Of a DNA stretch of 64,000 nt, positions 1 through 12,170 are shown piece by piece. The number at the start of each line of letters is the position of its first letter. Positions within the stretch are counted from its first letter, which is position 1. The notes under the pieces were generated by a model. That model saw only the letters and a list, made by a program, of their open reading frames with translations, was not told the origin of the DNA and searched no databases. Origin of the DNA: Dicaeum eximium (Eukaryota > Chordata > Aves > Passeriformes > Dicaeidae); NCBI GenBank assembly GCA_013396995.1, contig VWZP01010561.1, positions 779,767 to 843,766 of the forward strand, in the 5' to 3' direction. A program made the position numbers and the translations under genes.

Positions 1-230
1 ATAAAAAAGGCTTTTTTTTATGCTCTAAGACACCATCCTGTCAAAACACTGCTGGATCACCAAATATATGGCTGATAGCTGCCCTGGAGCTTTGTTTTTT
101 TGAGAAGTGTGCTGCATGCCTTGGTGAAGAAGATGACTAGTTTTGTGCTTGTGAGGAAATGCCTCTTACCAGAGGGCTTTTCTGGCCTTGGTTGGTTTTT
201 ACAGGCTCAGGAGGCTCTTGGATTTTCTGA

Positions 231-242
231 TTTTTTTTTTTT
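231..242. repeat. T12 homopolymer
   Basis: A run of twelve T follows GATTTTCTGA. No target-site duplication or retroposon body was recognised beside it, so it is treated as simple sequence. Confidence 0.8.
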
Positions 243-325
243 CATTAGCAGCAACCATCCATTTGCGTAACTTGTATAATGGTAGAAGAAATTCAGTGTC
301 CTAATGATGGGTAACCTTGAGTACA

Positions 326-350
326 GGGGGTGGGAGGAGGGGAGGAAGGG
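326..350 (+). other. G-quadruplex motif
   Basis: Four G runs (5, 3, 4 and 3 bases) are separated by loops of T, AGGA and AGGAA, which fits the canonical G3+N1-7 pattern. It is on the sense strand of the intron, about 2 kb before an exon, so it could form in the pre-mRNA as well as in DNA. Folding and any function are inferred from the motif alone. Confidence 0.65.
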
Positions 351-2394
351 AACTGAAGTATGCTAAGCATGAGGTCTCTTTCAATCAACATCAGGGAATG
401 GCAGGTCAGGCTTGTGATGAGAATTAAGTTCCTAATTCTGAGTGTTTGCATAATGCCTTTCATCTGCAAAACACTTCCACAAATACTAATTGGTATGAAT
501 TACAGCTTGGCATAACAAAAATGGGGCTGCAAAAGTCTGCGCAGACAGCTGATAACACCAAGTTCATAGGCTTTCTTTTATTCCTGTATTCAAGGTTTTA
601 CATGAGGTATTTCCCCTCCCTGCCCAAGTGCTGTGTTCCATAAATACAAAATCTGAAGCACAGACAGCAGTCACTGCCGTGTCCAGCGTGTCCCCAGTGT
701 GCTGTGCATCACAGAGTCAGTGATTTTGTGTCCCACCATCAGCCCCACTGCAGCTCATCTTCCAGTGAGCTGTGCTTGTACCCTGATGGAGAGCAGCTTG
801 TTTTGACCTTGCTTTCTTCAGCTTGCACGTTGGTTCTGTTTTAAAAGCTTTGAATGGCTAGTGCCAACAATCTTTGAGTGGCCTCACAAGGGATACTATA
901 GCTGAAAATAATAATAAACCTGTTTTCATGCAAGAAGCCATGACAACACTTTCTTAGGTGTGACTTTAAAAGAGCCTGATTGATGACTGGCGCACTCTTC
1001 CAGTTCCCAAAAATGTAAAAAATTATAATGATGTCTCTTTTTCAGCCCTTCACTCCCTATTTTATTTTAAACACTGCGAAATCCAAAGTTCTAATTTGGT
1101 ATGCATATGTATAATGTATTTGATAACTGCTGGTGACAATCTGCTGAAATAATTGAATAGAAATGCTACAGCATGTGAAACTGGACTAAGTTGTGAGATT
1201 TAAATGCTCTTTATTGTGCTGACATTCAACCTGATGGCTGGCTTGCAGTGACAGTCTGCTTTGAATGGGTCTGTGAAAGCTGCCTACGAAAAGCAAGTTC
1301 ATGTATTCTTTGTGAAAATGGCATATGGAGCTGACTAAAAGGGATCCTCAGTTCCACTGGAAAACTTGTGGGAGTTGACAAGTTGAAAAATTTTGGAAAT
1401 CTCCACATAATGATCCGATTCTTGCTTAAAAATAGCCATGTGCTCTGGTGCTTCATATCATTCTCCTTGCACAGAAAGAGGGGAGAGAAAGGGGAATTAT
1501 AAACACTGAGCGTATTAATAAGAGATGTTAAAAATCTCATGTTCCTTGGACATGAAAGAGCCAAACTCTGCAGCAGCTCCTCCCACATGCAGTGGTAACA
1601 TAACTCTTATTCCTCATCAGCACTGTACCAATGCATGCAACTACAGGTTGCAGCTGCAAAGGAGGGCTGCAAGTCCTCTGCTGCTGTTGCCTGTAATGCT
1701 TTTTGAAGTGCTTTATTCCTCACCCTACCCTCCAGTCAGGCTGATTTTGTGGGTCTCTCCAGCTTACAAGGTAGAGGGACTTGGAGCTCACCATTTTCCT
1801 GTGTGTTTTTATCGACTCTCTAAGGCTCAGTGAAGTGACCTGAGCTCTGTTTTGTGCTCAGTCCATGTTTGTTAGGCTTCTCCTCAACAAATGAGACCAA
1901 GAAAAGTAGTTTCCAGGGCTGGCTGCTCTTGTAGATGAGACTGAAAAGCACATGTCTCTTGGGAAGAGGAGACCTGTGGAACTGAAAATATATTATTCCA
2001 TGCAGCCTATAATACCATATATCCTTCTGTGCTACTACAAAAAACTCTGAGAAGTTGATTTTCATCTCCAAGGGACTTATTTATGGCCTTACAGTAGTTC
2101 CTAGATGCTTTCTTGTTTATCTTTGTTGTTTTGAAAATGCTGGTTAAGTCAAGCACCAATACAATGTGCTGTCTCCGCTTAATCCTTTCTGAGATGGAGT
2201 TGTCAATACAAAGCTGGCAGAGAAATCTGGGATTTAGTAAGAAAAAAAAGAGAAGAATGGAACAAACATTATAAAATGGTTGGCAGTATTTGGAAGGGAT
2301 TGTCTGATTTGTTCCCCTCTTAGCCAGTTTTAATGATCCAGCATTACATCCATCCTGGTTTTAACATTGTTTGTCCATACTCCCTTATTTTTAG

Positions 2395-2549
2395 GGTTGG
2401 TCGACGGCCTGTACTGCTCTTCTCTGTCATATTCATTTTGATATTTGGACTGACTGTGGCACTCTCAGTGAATGTGACCATGTTCAGCACACTCAGGTTT
2501 TTCGAGGGATTTTGCCTGGCTGGAATAGTCCTCTCCCTGTACGCACTGC
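2395..2549 (+). CDS. SLC22A23: SLC22A23 internal exon encoding membrane segments 3-4 (probably exon 3)
   Basis: This 155-bp exon belongs to solute carrier family 22 member 23, a 12-segment MFS membrane protein whose substrate is not established. The first base completes a codon split with the previous exon, and the frame then reads VGRRPVLLFS. VGRRP is the end of the MFS motif between segments 2 and 3. Segment 3 follows (about residues 6-26, hydrophobic, ending TVALSVNV). Next come TLRFFEGFCLAG, the segment 4 motif typical of SLC22 proteins, and LYALR. The acceptor is a T-rich tract ending TTTTTAG and the donor is CTGC|GTGAGT. The exon leaves one base (C), which pairs with GG of the next exon to make Arg. 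As I recall, 155 bp is the usual size of the third coding exon in SLC22 genes. SLC22A17 is the nearest paralogue, but the downstream exons fit SLC22A23 better. The open frame begins at an intronic ATG (2333), but no evidence shows that ATG is used. Confidence 0.95.
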
Positions 2550-2636
2550 GTGAGTATTCCTTCATCACCCATACAAATGTGTTTTTATTGAGTATGTGGT
2601 TTGCTGTTCTCTGGCTTCCTGCTTTTGTTCAAACAG

Positions 2637-2683
2637 ATCAAACCAGAATCATATTGATTGCAAAAGCTTTAGCCCGAATTTTG
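2637..2683 (+). other. SLC22A23: possible cryptic mini-exon or alternative 3' extension of the preceding exon
   Basis: A long pyrimidine-rich tract ends in AAACAG at 2636 and a donor-like TTG|GTAAGG follows at 2684. The 47 bases between them are open in the frame left by the preceding exon. The intervening 87 bases are also open, so the upstream exon could instead run on to 2683. In either case, joining to the next coding exon gives GGA TAG, a stop. The donor is weaker than the constitutive GTGAGT, and use of either form is purely inferred. Confidence 0.25.
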
Positions 2684-3025
2684 GTAAGGAAGATTTTGCA
2701 GCTGTCTCTTTAGGTTACTACAGAGCAGTCTGTGAAGCTGTCTCAGAGTTCATTTTAAAAGTTATAAGGTGGTTTGGGTTTGTCTGTAGTTTTTTAAACC
2801 TAGAAGTTACCTGGATCATAGCCATAAAGTGTAATGGGAGTAGATTTCACCCTGCAATATTGAGCTCAGTGGGAGACTGACCACTTTGGCTGCCTCTAGC
2901 AGTTTGTACACTGGCGCTTTTTCAGAACTTCCTCTATTACTTGCAGAAATATCCTGTGTCCCTGCCCCAGGACTGTAAAGTCAGAGCAAAAACATGTTAG
3001 AAAACCCTGAAGTCCTTTTATCAAC

Positions 3026-3039
3026 TTTTTTTTTTTTTT
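3026..3039. repeat. T14 homopolymer
   Basis: Fourteen consecutive T inside the large intron. A tail of a short retroposon on the minus strand is possible, but I recognise no body next to it. Confidence 0.8.
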
Positions 3040-6000
3040 GGTTGAGCAGTTTTGGGGTTTTGTTGGGGATGTTGTTGTTGTCTGTTTCATGAGGGTGGAA
3101 AAAAATCTCGAGAAACTTCAGGGAAAGCTTGTAAGAAATACCTACATGCTCCCATTTGAGGTGACTTGTAAACTTGTAGCCAGAACAGTAGAAAATCCCC
3201 CCTGGAAGCCTTGCCATTGGAGGGTGCATCCACGATGCCATCAGCCTAATCCGTGTCCCTTGGATATGTTCCAGAGAGTATCTTCTGCTTCCTTGGCCAT
3301 TTGTAATTAACAGGTAGCACCACAGAAAACAAAGAAAACAAAATTTCCTCTTCTTTATTATGGCTCTGGAAAAGTATTATCTAATTATATCCTGGAAGTT
3401 GCTGTACAGATCTTCATAAAATTTTATTTACTTCCTATTGTGGATGATATCTAACCCAGCCATAATTAGCATAGTATCCTTACTTTGCACAGAGTATTTT
3501 GTAGTATGAAGTTCCACAGTTTTTGTTTTATTTTAAGTCTGTGCCAAGGGAAAAGAGGCCTGACTGCAAAAGACAAGAGTTGCTTCTCTATTCATTGTTT
3601 TACCTGTTATGATACCCAAGATACATGATTTTTTAATTCTCTTGCCTTTGCTCACATCATCTCAGTGAAGATCTTACACCAAAAAATGAAACTACCACTG
3701 AAGACATTACACTTTTATTGGGAAGTAATTTAACCTGTGTGGTTCCCATAGGAGGGGGTTTCAGCAATTACCAGTGTGATGTTCAGCTGGATAATAGGCT
3801 TGTCAGGATTTTTCACAGCCCAGTTGCAGCATGTTAGTTTTTCTTACTTTATGAGGGTTTTTTTAATTTTTAAGAGATTGCAACTGATGATTTTCATGAG
3901 GAAATGTCAACTAAGTAGAAGTTTTATTATGGACGTTTTTATGATTGGAGTGAAAGGGTGTATATGTTGCTTTAGACCAGACAATAGTTTGCCAGCCCAG
4001 GCTTTCATTCAGAAAATGGCATGTTCTTGTTGCTTCATGCACTACTTGGTCCAAAGCAATGATTTGAGTCTGATACTTTATCCCCACCCCCTCTAAAATT
4101 CAGGTGTTTGCTAAAACCACTGCTGTCTGGATAGACAATGCCTAAACAGAGCTAGTAGGTGTTAGGAGAGATCAGTGTGAAATTAGCTGCAGGCTGAACA
4201 TCAGCAAAGTTCTGTAGAGGTGTGAAAATGTGAAAGATGCAGCACCTGTGCCTCTGATAAATTTTCTGACCTTCTGTCTCAAGAGATGAGGGGAGTGAGT
4301 TTTTACTGTATTAAATAATTTAAACAAAAAAGAAGTTACTGCCTTGGTATAGAGTACTCGGAGAGAAGTAATCCCTAAAGTCTCAAGAGAATGGGAGTTG
4401 TAGGGTTTTTTGTTTGGTGGTGGTTTTGATTTTAGTCCTCATAATCTGTTAGGCTTCTTCTCAGTCTTTGCTTACTATCTTTTCTCCTGGAATCAGAAAA
4501 GTGTGTGGAGCATTCTTATGATTCATAGCCTCTCTTCCCTTTCCCTTAATGACCTTGATTTCTTCCCCTGGAGATTTGTTGCCCCTGAACTCCCAGCTGG
4601 CTGCCCTGAACAGAACAATGGAAAGTGGAAAGTCTGACCTGTTAGTGGCAGCCATTAGCCAAAATTTCCAAAGCTACTGTGCAGAAGAAAACTGCATAGG
4701 CTTGCCTAGCCTGCAAAGGTAATTAGTCTGCCTCTGGGATCCTTTTACACTGCGTTGAGCTTGCTAGTTGTGCTTGGATTTATGACCTGCCTGAGGGAAA
4801 TTGTAAATAACAGTTCAAGACGCTTTGGGAGTGAGAAGAGCACCAAAGTGCTGTCTTGGAAACACAGAGCTGCCAAGATTCAGTTGCCTTCACCATCCAA
4901 ACCACACTCTTCTCTGTAGCTGTTTTCTGAGCTGTGTGCCCCAAGGTGCAGAGTGCTCCAGGGCTGAGCCCTGCCTTCTGTGCAGGGACAGCAGGGACAG
5001 CCTGTGCTCCTCTGCGGGCTCCCCTCAGTGCTCTGCTGAGCTCCCTTCTCGTGGCCTCCAAGTACAGCCTCCTGCCTGGAGCTGCTCAGGGCTTATCTGA
5101 AGGAACCACCTTGGGACTTGTTGATTTGTTAAACAGAAATTTTTTCCTGCAGCTGCTGTAGTTTTGTTAGATGAGGTGTTCCAGGTGAAATTTTTAGTGA
5201 AGCTGCAGGAAGAGACAGGCTTTGTGCAGGTGATGGTGTTTGCTGTGAGGGAGGGAAGCAGAGGAGCAATGAGCCCAGGACTTTCCCCTCCTGGCTGCTG
5301 TGGGTCCTTGCTTCATCCAGGGGAATGAAAGGCAGCAGAGCCTATTCCACTGAGTAAACTCATGCAGCTTTGAAAGGCTTTTCTTTCACTAATGTAGAAC
5401 AGGAGGAGCATTTAGGGTCTTCCAGAAGTCTTTTCCTGCCTGGAAACAGGTTTTGCTATCAATCTTCTGTGGGTTCCTGTTCTTCTCAGCAGTTAGCATG
5501 TGTCTTGTATGCTCAAGGACCAGTAAGAATCCTCTGGAAGCTCTTCCCAGGAGGGTAGAGTGTCTCCCAATGTGCCACACCCAGCAGCAATGTCACAGAG
5601 CTGGCACTGCCTGCTGTAGTATGCTGGGTGTGTCCCCTACTATCTTTGCTTAGCAGATTTCTGAAGCAATGGGCCACCTCTTGCTGGAGGAGAGTGCAGG
5701 GACCAGTGGCAAAATCTCCTGGAGAGAGAAATGATGAAGGGATGAAAAGGAGCTCTCTGGCCACAGTGGCTGGAAGGGCATGTATGGCCTGCCCAGCAGC
5801 TAAACATAGAAGAGAATGTAGACTAGGGGCTGGAGGAACACAGGTTAAGAGAAGAGCTGTTATTTTCTCAGTGTGCCTTGTGTTTGGTATTTGTTGCTGT
5901 GTGCATATCCAGAGAGGAAGGATGGGCACTCTGTCCCTGTTGCTCAGCACAGATGGATGCACGGTGCCACAGCCTGCTGCCCAGCTGAAAGACTGGAGCT

Positions 6001-6671
6001 TTGAGCTTACCCACTGAGGGGAAAGCCCTAAGATGGCCCTGAGAGGAATTTTCCTTTGGGCAGGCTGAGAGGGAGAGGAAGAGGTGTGGGAGCCCTGAGC
6101 AGGGTCACAGGTGCCTGAGTAATGCCTCTGCTGGTATCTGTGGATTTGCAGCAGCAGGCGAGGCGTGCCAGTCTTATTGCAGATAGCTCTGCGTGCTGTT
6201 GCAACTCACGTGGGACCAGGCACACTCAGCAAATGTGGAAGTCATGGGAGAGAGCAAATCTGATTACTTTGAGGGTGGGGAGGGTGTTGCATCTGGGTCA
6301 CTTTTGTCTCGCTGGGTCATTGCCTGGGCCCTGACCACAGAGCAGCCTTTTCCCGGGTGCTTGTGGAGAAGGGCAAATGCTGTGGCTGGCTCAGCACAAC
6401 TCCCTTCCTTGGGGCTCGTTGCCATCAGCTGACACCAGAGCTCTCATGGCTGAGGGCAGGAGTTCCCCCTTCACCTCCTCTCCTCTCACATGCTGCTACC
6501 CAAGTCAGGCTGGTGCCAGCATCTGCCTGAGCCCTCTGCCAGTCAAGCCATCAACCTTCCCTCCAGAGAGCACCACGTGTGCTACTGGCAGTGGATTGTG
6601 CCCTCTGATGTTGTCCCCTGCTTCCTTTGGGAGATGTGCTGGGCACAGTGCCTCTTGTGCTGCCTGAGCCT

Positions 6672-6710
6672 GGGGGATAGATTGGGAGGGGGGGCTCACA
6701 CTGGGCAGGG
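6672..6710 (+). other. G-rich patch with a G-quadruplex motif
   Basis: G runs at 6672-6676, 6684-6686 and 6688-6694 give four G3 tracts with loops ATAGATT, A and G. Two more G3 runs (6703-6705, 6708-6710) follow after an 8-base spacer and could substitute. It lies on the sense strand of the intron. Quadruplex formation is predicted from the pattern only. Confidence 0.55.
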
Positions 6711-7397
6711 CCATTAAATGAACAAAGGGAAAAAGGCCTTCCCTTCCAGCTGTTCATGTCCTATGCTGTATCTATTTCACGGTCAGGATCCCTGCTTCTA
6801 TCACTTTCTGGAGCCAAAGCTAGGGCTTTGGTATTAATTAAACTATTTAAGGGGAAGGAGAGGAAGGGAAGAGATATTTTTCTGGCAAGTGCTCCTGGCA
6901 GGTTTAAAGAGCTTCCCATTAAAGTGCTGTATGCTGTCGCTAATGACTGTACCTGAGCTCAGGCAGCACAAGCCATGGTGTGGCACAAAATTGCAGGCTG
7001 ATCAGCAGTGTCATGGGTGACTGAGCTACAGATTATGCTGCAAAATTAGAAAGTCTAGACTTGAATGAACTGGTAAATAAGCTCTGGAAATAGCTTTGCG
7101 AGAAAGAAGATGACATCTCAGGTTGGAGCAAGGAAGCAGGGGTGTCCCTCCAATGCATAGGAGCAGAATGAGTGGGCATGTTGCTTCTCTTTCACTGTTG
7201 GGAGAAAAAAGGTAGAAACACTGTTGATAACCATAGGTTGTGTTTCAAAAGCCTGTGGAAGCTTGGTAAAGGCTTTCAGACCAGTTAGGATGTCCAGCTG
7301 TGATGTATTTTTTCATTTATAGCTAGGTCAGTCTAACCTGTTAGTCCTGTAAATTACACAGGCAGTGATCTGAGAGGCTAAAGGTGGCTTCTTAAGA

Positions 7398-7413
7398 TTT
7401 TTTTTTTTTTTTT
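7398..7413. repeat. T16 homopolymer
   Basis: Sixteen T preceded by CTTAAGA and followed by AAAACACA. No retroposon body was recognised. The length makes it a probable polymorphic mononucleotide repeat. Confidence 0.8.
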
Positions 7414-9793
7414 AAAACACATGTCCTGGAAAGTTAGAGCAGAGTGCTAGAAAGTTTGCTGCTGTCTGAAGAATGAGCAAGTGCCAAAATGGAGCACCTT
7501 TGAGTGTTGGGCTGTAGTGATGTCAGATTTGTAATATGATTTTGCTTCCACTCAGATGTTAATAGAAACAGTGAGATTTATCTTTTCTTTTCTTCCTCCT
7601 TTATTTTTCAAAAGTGTATAGGCTCTGAATCCTGAAGCATTCCAAGTTTATAATTTATTTCATTCCCCGTTTTCCTCTTGTGACTCTTCAGTAGTAAGCA
7701 TGGCCTTGGCAAGGCAGGTGAAGCACTGGAAACAGCAGGCTCTGAAAGCTGTTCTGTGTAACCTGAACCAGCTCAATAAATAACCCTGCAAAGCATTCCC
7801 AAACTGGAGGATGTGGAAAACATCTGATTCCTTTGCAGTGCCTTGACATGTGAGTTAGCTCTGCAGTAACGTGTAGCTCTCTCCACTGACAGGTCTGTGA
7901 TAAGATCAAGGTTGTTAAGCCACCTACCTTCTGTTTATGTAACCAGCCTTCCTTTGTCTGAGTCACTTGAGCAGATCTGGTAGGAGTGATCACAGAGGGA
8001 TCCACTGAATGAAAAATCTTAACTGCCTCACCTTAAAGTGACCATTAGTTGTTAAATGACACAGAACCACTTTGTTTATACAGCCACCACAGGAAGGTCG
8101 ATCATTGAGCTAGGATGTGATTTTCTGGAAACAGCACTGCTACAATTTTCAATAGCTTTGTGGGAGAACTGTTAAAAAAAAATAGTATGCAGTAGAAGCT
8201 CTCCAGCTGCTCAAAAAAAGTGCTGTGCATGCCTTTTATCAAGTGCCTGGGGGCTCAATTTATGCAAGAGTGGAAAAGGTTATTGGAATTACAGTACTCT
8301 CCTTATAAGTATAAATCTTCCTTGTTCTACGTTGCTTCCCTCATTATAGTCAAATCACAACTCATAATGGTCTGTTTGCCTCTTTTTCCTCAGTACTTCT
8401 GCTGAATTTTCTTCCCTTTTCTGATGGTCACAGTGGGTATAGGCCCTTGGGGTGACACAATGTCTGCCATTAGGGTATGAACCCTCATCCTTATTTTAAT
8501 CCCTACACACTGTCTTCTGGAGCAGAGGTGCCCTTGAAGCATTGCTAACATATTGTCCTGAATCCTTGAAAAAGTGTACCATTGAAGGCAGCCCACTTGA
8601 AATTAATTTATACCCACTCTTCAAGCATGCCAAAGGAGAATAAAAGTAGGCTCTTTCTAAAGCTCCTTGGAAGGTTAGAAGATGTTTGCTTGATGCAGAT
8701 ATTGCAGCAAATATAATTTTAATCTATTTTTCCATTTCAGTTGCTGAAAACCTTGTGTGTTGTCAATGTGACAAAAAGCCTAAGGAATTAATTTTATTTG
8801 AGGTACTTTTTGTAGGACTGGTCAATTGTAAATGCAATTAAGATGGAACACTGCAGTTGTTACACTTGTGATGATGACAATCAGATGAGATTAGACTACA
8901 CTTGCAATTTCCCCAGCTCAGAACACAGCTTGCATTTTTACCATTTAAGGTGTCTGTCTTTTAATTGTTCCAGACCAACTCCAACACTCTGGGTATGCTC
9001 AGTCTGCAAAATCTTACCTTCTGTCACGCAAGTTCTTGTAACTGTTCAGAACTGTAATTACACTTCTAGGGATTTTCTTAATTGGTATTTTTTTTATTCT
9101 GAGCAATGTCAAATAGACTCATAAATCTGTTGCACAGCTGAAAGCTTGCTTCCACTGAAAGGAAATGAGAGGGGCTTTTCTCTTCCTATTCCAAATTCCA
9201 CTGCATTGTCTCAGTGGCTTGTATAACTAATGACTTTAAGCAAGTGTTTAAAATGGATAGTTAAATCCAAAAAGTTGCCTTCAACTCAGATGAAGTTATG
9301 TTATAGCCTCACTGTAAGAATAAATTGTGAAGTGTCTGTTCCCTCTGCTGGTTTGTTGGGGTTTTTTCCCTCTTGCTTTAAGACAGCTGCTAAAAGGCTT
9401 TTTCTTGCTACCTAGATCCAAGCTAGTGTTCTGTGTTGTGTAGGATGGCTGGTAGTAAAAGCTTCCCGTAACACATTCATGCATCCATGCAGGCCATGTC
9501 CAAGTGACTTTGGTTTTTTAAATCTTATTAATTTTTCCTAGCAGGAAGCTAAATATTTTACTGAGAGTTTCAGAGAGAAGTTGTACATATAAAGCCCACT
9601 GTGCTGAGACTGTTGGCTTACTGAGTTTGAGTTGCCCTGTTCCTCATCTGTGTCCTGGCACTTGGCAGCACCTGAAAACAGGATGGGCTAGTGTTGGAAA
9701 TGAGACAAGCAGTGACATTCTCAGGAGCTGCACTTAAGACAGATAGCATTCAGGGTTGGATCTGTTTTTCCCCCAGATGCTTCTTCCAGTGAG

Positions 9794-9835
9794 GGCACAG
9801 ACATACACACATTTTTTTGTGTGTGTGCATGTGCC
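9794..9835 (+). repeat. imperfect inverted repeat built on CA/TG dinucleotides
   Basis: An 18-base left arm beginning GGCACA (9794-9811) is the near reverse complement of an 18-base right arm ending TGTGCC (9818-9835), with a TTTTTT loop. Fifteen of 18 positions pair, and one of the remaining three is a G-U wobble in RNA. The inner part is a CA run facing a TG run, so the stem may have arisen from microsatellite slippage. The unique GGCACA/TGTGCC ends go beyond that. The stem is short for a microRNA precursor. Confidence 0.6.
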
Positions 9836-11768
9836 AACTTTCTGCTGCAGAAGGAAGGATGCATAGGTTCATAAATCACCTAGGAATGAATAGTGCTTTA
9901 TTTCCCTTTCCTGCCTATCCCTACAGGTTAGCTTGTCAGGAAAACAAGCCAAGTTATAGCAACAGGATGTGCATAGAGGAAAAGCTGTGTGTATGTAGAA
10001 AGTGCATTTAGAAGTTATCTGTGGTGACTTAGAATGTTCAAGTCCAGCAACAAATGTCGGTGCACAAATTCACATAAATATTTATGTGCCTTTCAAGAGG
10101 AACCATAATTAAACAAGGCTAGCCAAATTCCCATCCCCAGTCATGCAGACATGACTCCTATTTTCTCACTTACAAATAATATAACCCTGTGGGATTTTTA
10201 CTAGTTCAAGTTAATTAAATTTCACTCAAAGCATGAAATTTGCAGGTAGTGCTCATTGCGGTAATTCTGCAAGTGTGTATTATTTAGTCAGATACAATAA
10301 AAAGTTCTCTTTTGTTTTAATTCTTCATTTTATTTGTTGCCAGTGTAGAGAATTTAATCATACACACCATACCAGTGCTCATATCAATAATTTTTCTTTT
10401 TTTTAAAAGAAAACTCCTTGATGTAGCATTGTGAATGAATTTGTTCATGAGTTATATGCTGCAATTACTGATGGGCCTAGAAGTATGAGCTATGTTTTTG
10501 TCTTTTGAGAACATCTGGTCCCTTCTTAAATGACTTGTACAGACACTTATGTAGTTTTTAGAGATAAGTTGAGACCTAAGTGCTTACTAATGTTTTGGAA
10601 ACTTGTATGCTCACATTCTTTGAATTCTGGTTATGGTATGAATTGCGAGAGAAGAAATAAGTTTACTGAAGTCTAATGAATGATGTGCAAATATTCGCAC
10701 TTCTCCAGTTTTGGGTATATAACAGTATGTCTGCTTCAGTCACTTGCACATTCAGTACGGAATCTTTCAACTTTTCTTGCAACAATTATTGAATTTAGGC
10801 CTGGCAAAAAAACCCCAGATAGTATCCTAAATAAAAGGGTGTTTGAAGAAGGTTCAGTGACTTGGAATATAGCTGTCCCTTGATGTAGTGCCTGTGCTGA
10901 AATGTGGAAGAAAGCATGGTCCAGTATTTACATCAGAAATTCTGGATCCATGTTCTTGCACCTCTCTGGGTGATGTCCCCAGCTCCTGGATATCCTAGCA
11001 TTTCTCTCTAACTGGCTTGTTCTTGGAGGAATTCTTGGCAGGCTAACAATTCTCGTGGCCTCTCCTTCCAGCTTTCTGCCCTAGTCCCACGGCAGAGCCC
11101 ACCCTCTTGTACAGCGATGCCTCAGCCCTCTCCCTTGCAGTCAGGCATTTAAGTGCAAATACAAAATACATCTCCATCAGTGGCTTAGCTCACATAATCA
11201 ATGTACTAGGTTAAGGACGTACATTTCATTCTGCTGTTGTTTATTCTCTGAGGAGAATAATCTCTGGCAGAGGCAGCAGTGGAGAGCAGTGTTTGCGCAT
11301 GCCTCGGCTGGACTAGGACCTGAGAAGTGCAGCGGTGCAGTGGAGGAGGGCAAGTTCTGCTGGAGCACTGTGCACTGTAATTGTGATTTTGTTAAAAATT
11401 CAGCCTGGAGAACCTGTGTGTCCTGGTACTAAGACATAGGTAGGTTACTTTACGTTACTGTTATCCAGATACTCGAGATTAATTCCCTGGAGAAATGAGG
11501 AGGGCGTTTTCCCTATAAAGCACTGAGTTCAACAGACACTTAAGGACCAGAGTTTTTGTCCAAAATAAATAAATAAACGGGTCCCTAGAGTTTTCTGCTT
11601 GATGTGAAACTGCCGTCCAGAAGGAACAAAGTGTCAGCCTGCCAGCTCTTCAGGGACTTTTTCCAGTTCCACTGTTGTTTCCACTCAGGTTTCAGTCCTG
11701 TACTTGTAGGCACTGTAGCTGTCTCCTGGATATGGAGTACTCAATTAAGAGTCAGAAGAAAGAAAAGT

Positions 11769-11783
11769 AAAAAAAAAAAAAAA
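11769..11783. repeat. A15 homopolymer
   Basis: Fifteen A after AGAAAAGT. It could be the tail of an old retroposed sequence, but nothing recognisable precedes it. Confidence 0.75.
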
Positions 11784-12154
11784 GCACAGGAAGCAGAATC
11801 AATAATGTGGTGGGGAAAAAAGCAATATAAGGGAAGAATTTCTGTGGGATTTTTTAACTATTATAGCAAACAAAAATGGATTGAAGGCAGGAAGGAAAAA
11901 TAAGAGCAACTTAAAGATTGTGTAATGCTGGAAGTAGCTTATGTGGTGAAATTGCAACCAGCGTTCCTAATAACATCCCATTTTTGTTTCATTTATAGCT
12001 TTGACTTTGAAAGGGTTGGTTGGGGTTCTTTGCCTAGAACTTGACTGACTTGTTTTTCAATGCAGAAAGCCAAATCTGTCTTTCTAGGAAGCTTGAGGAA
12101 AATTAATTAGCTTTTGAATTATAGATCCATTAAAAATGACTCTGCTTTGAAAGT

Positions 12155-12170
12155 TAAATAAATAAATAAA
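12155..12170. repeat. (TAAA)4 tetranucleotide repeat
   Basis: Four perfect TAAA units. A similar but shorter AAAT run sits at about 11563-11576. Both are ordinary simple repeats in AT-rich intron. Confidence 0.8.

Larger units (their letters stand above)
1..2394 (+). other. SLC22A23: 3' part of an upstream SLC22A23 intron
   Basis: This is non-coding sequence that ends at the acceptor of the first exon in the window. I searched it for the preceding SLC22 exon (segment 2 and the first half of the MFS loop) and did not find it, so that exon lies further upstream. The 3' end has the expected parts: a TTTTAAC branch-like site with its A near 2364, a T-rich tract, and TTTTTAG at 2389-2394. It also contains a G-quadruplex motif (326-350) and a T12 run (231-242). 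Open frames at 1226-1588 (-), 1525-1833 (+) and 1820-2071 (-) are short, overlap on opposite strands and resemble no protein I know. No transposon was recognised. Confidence 0.8.
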
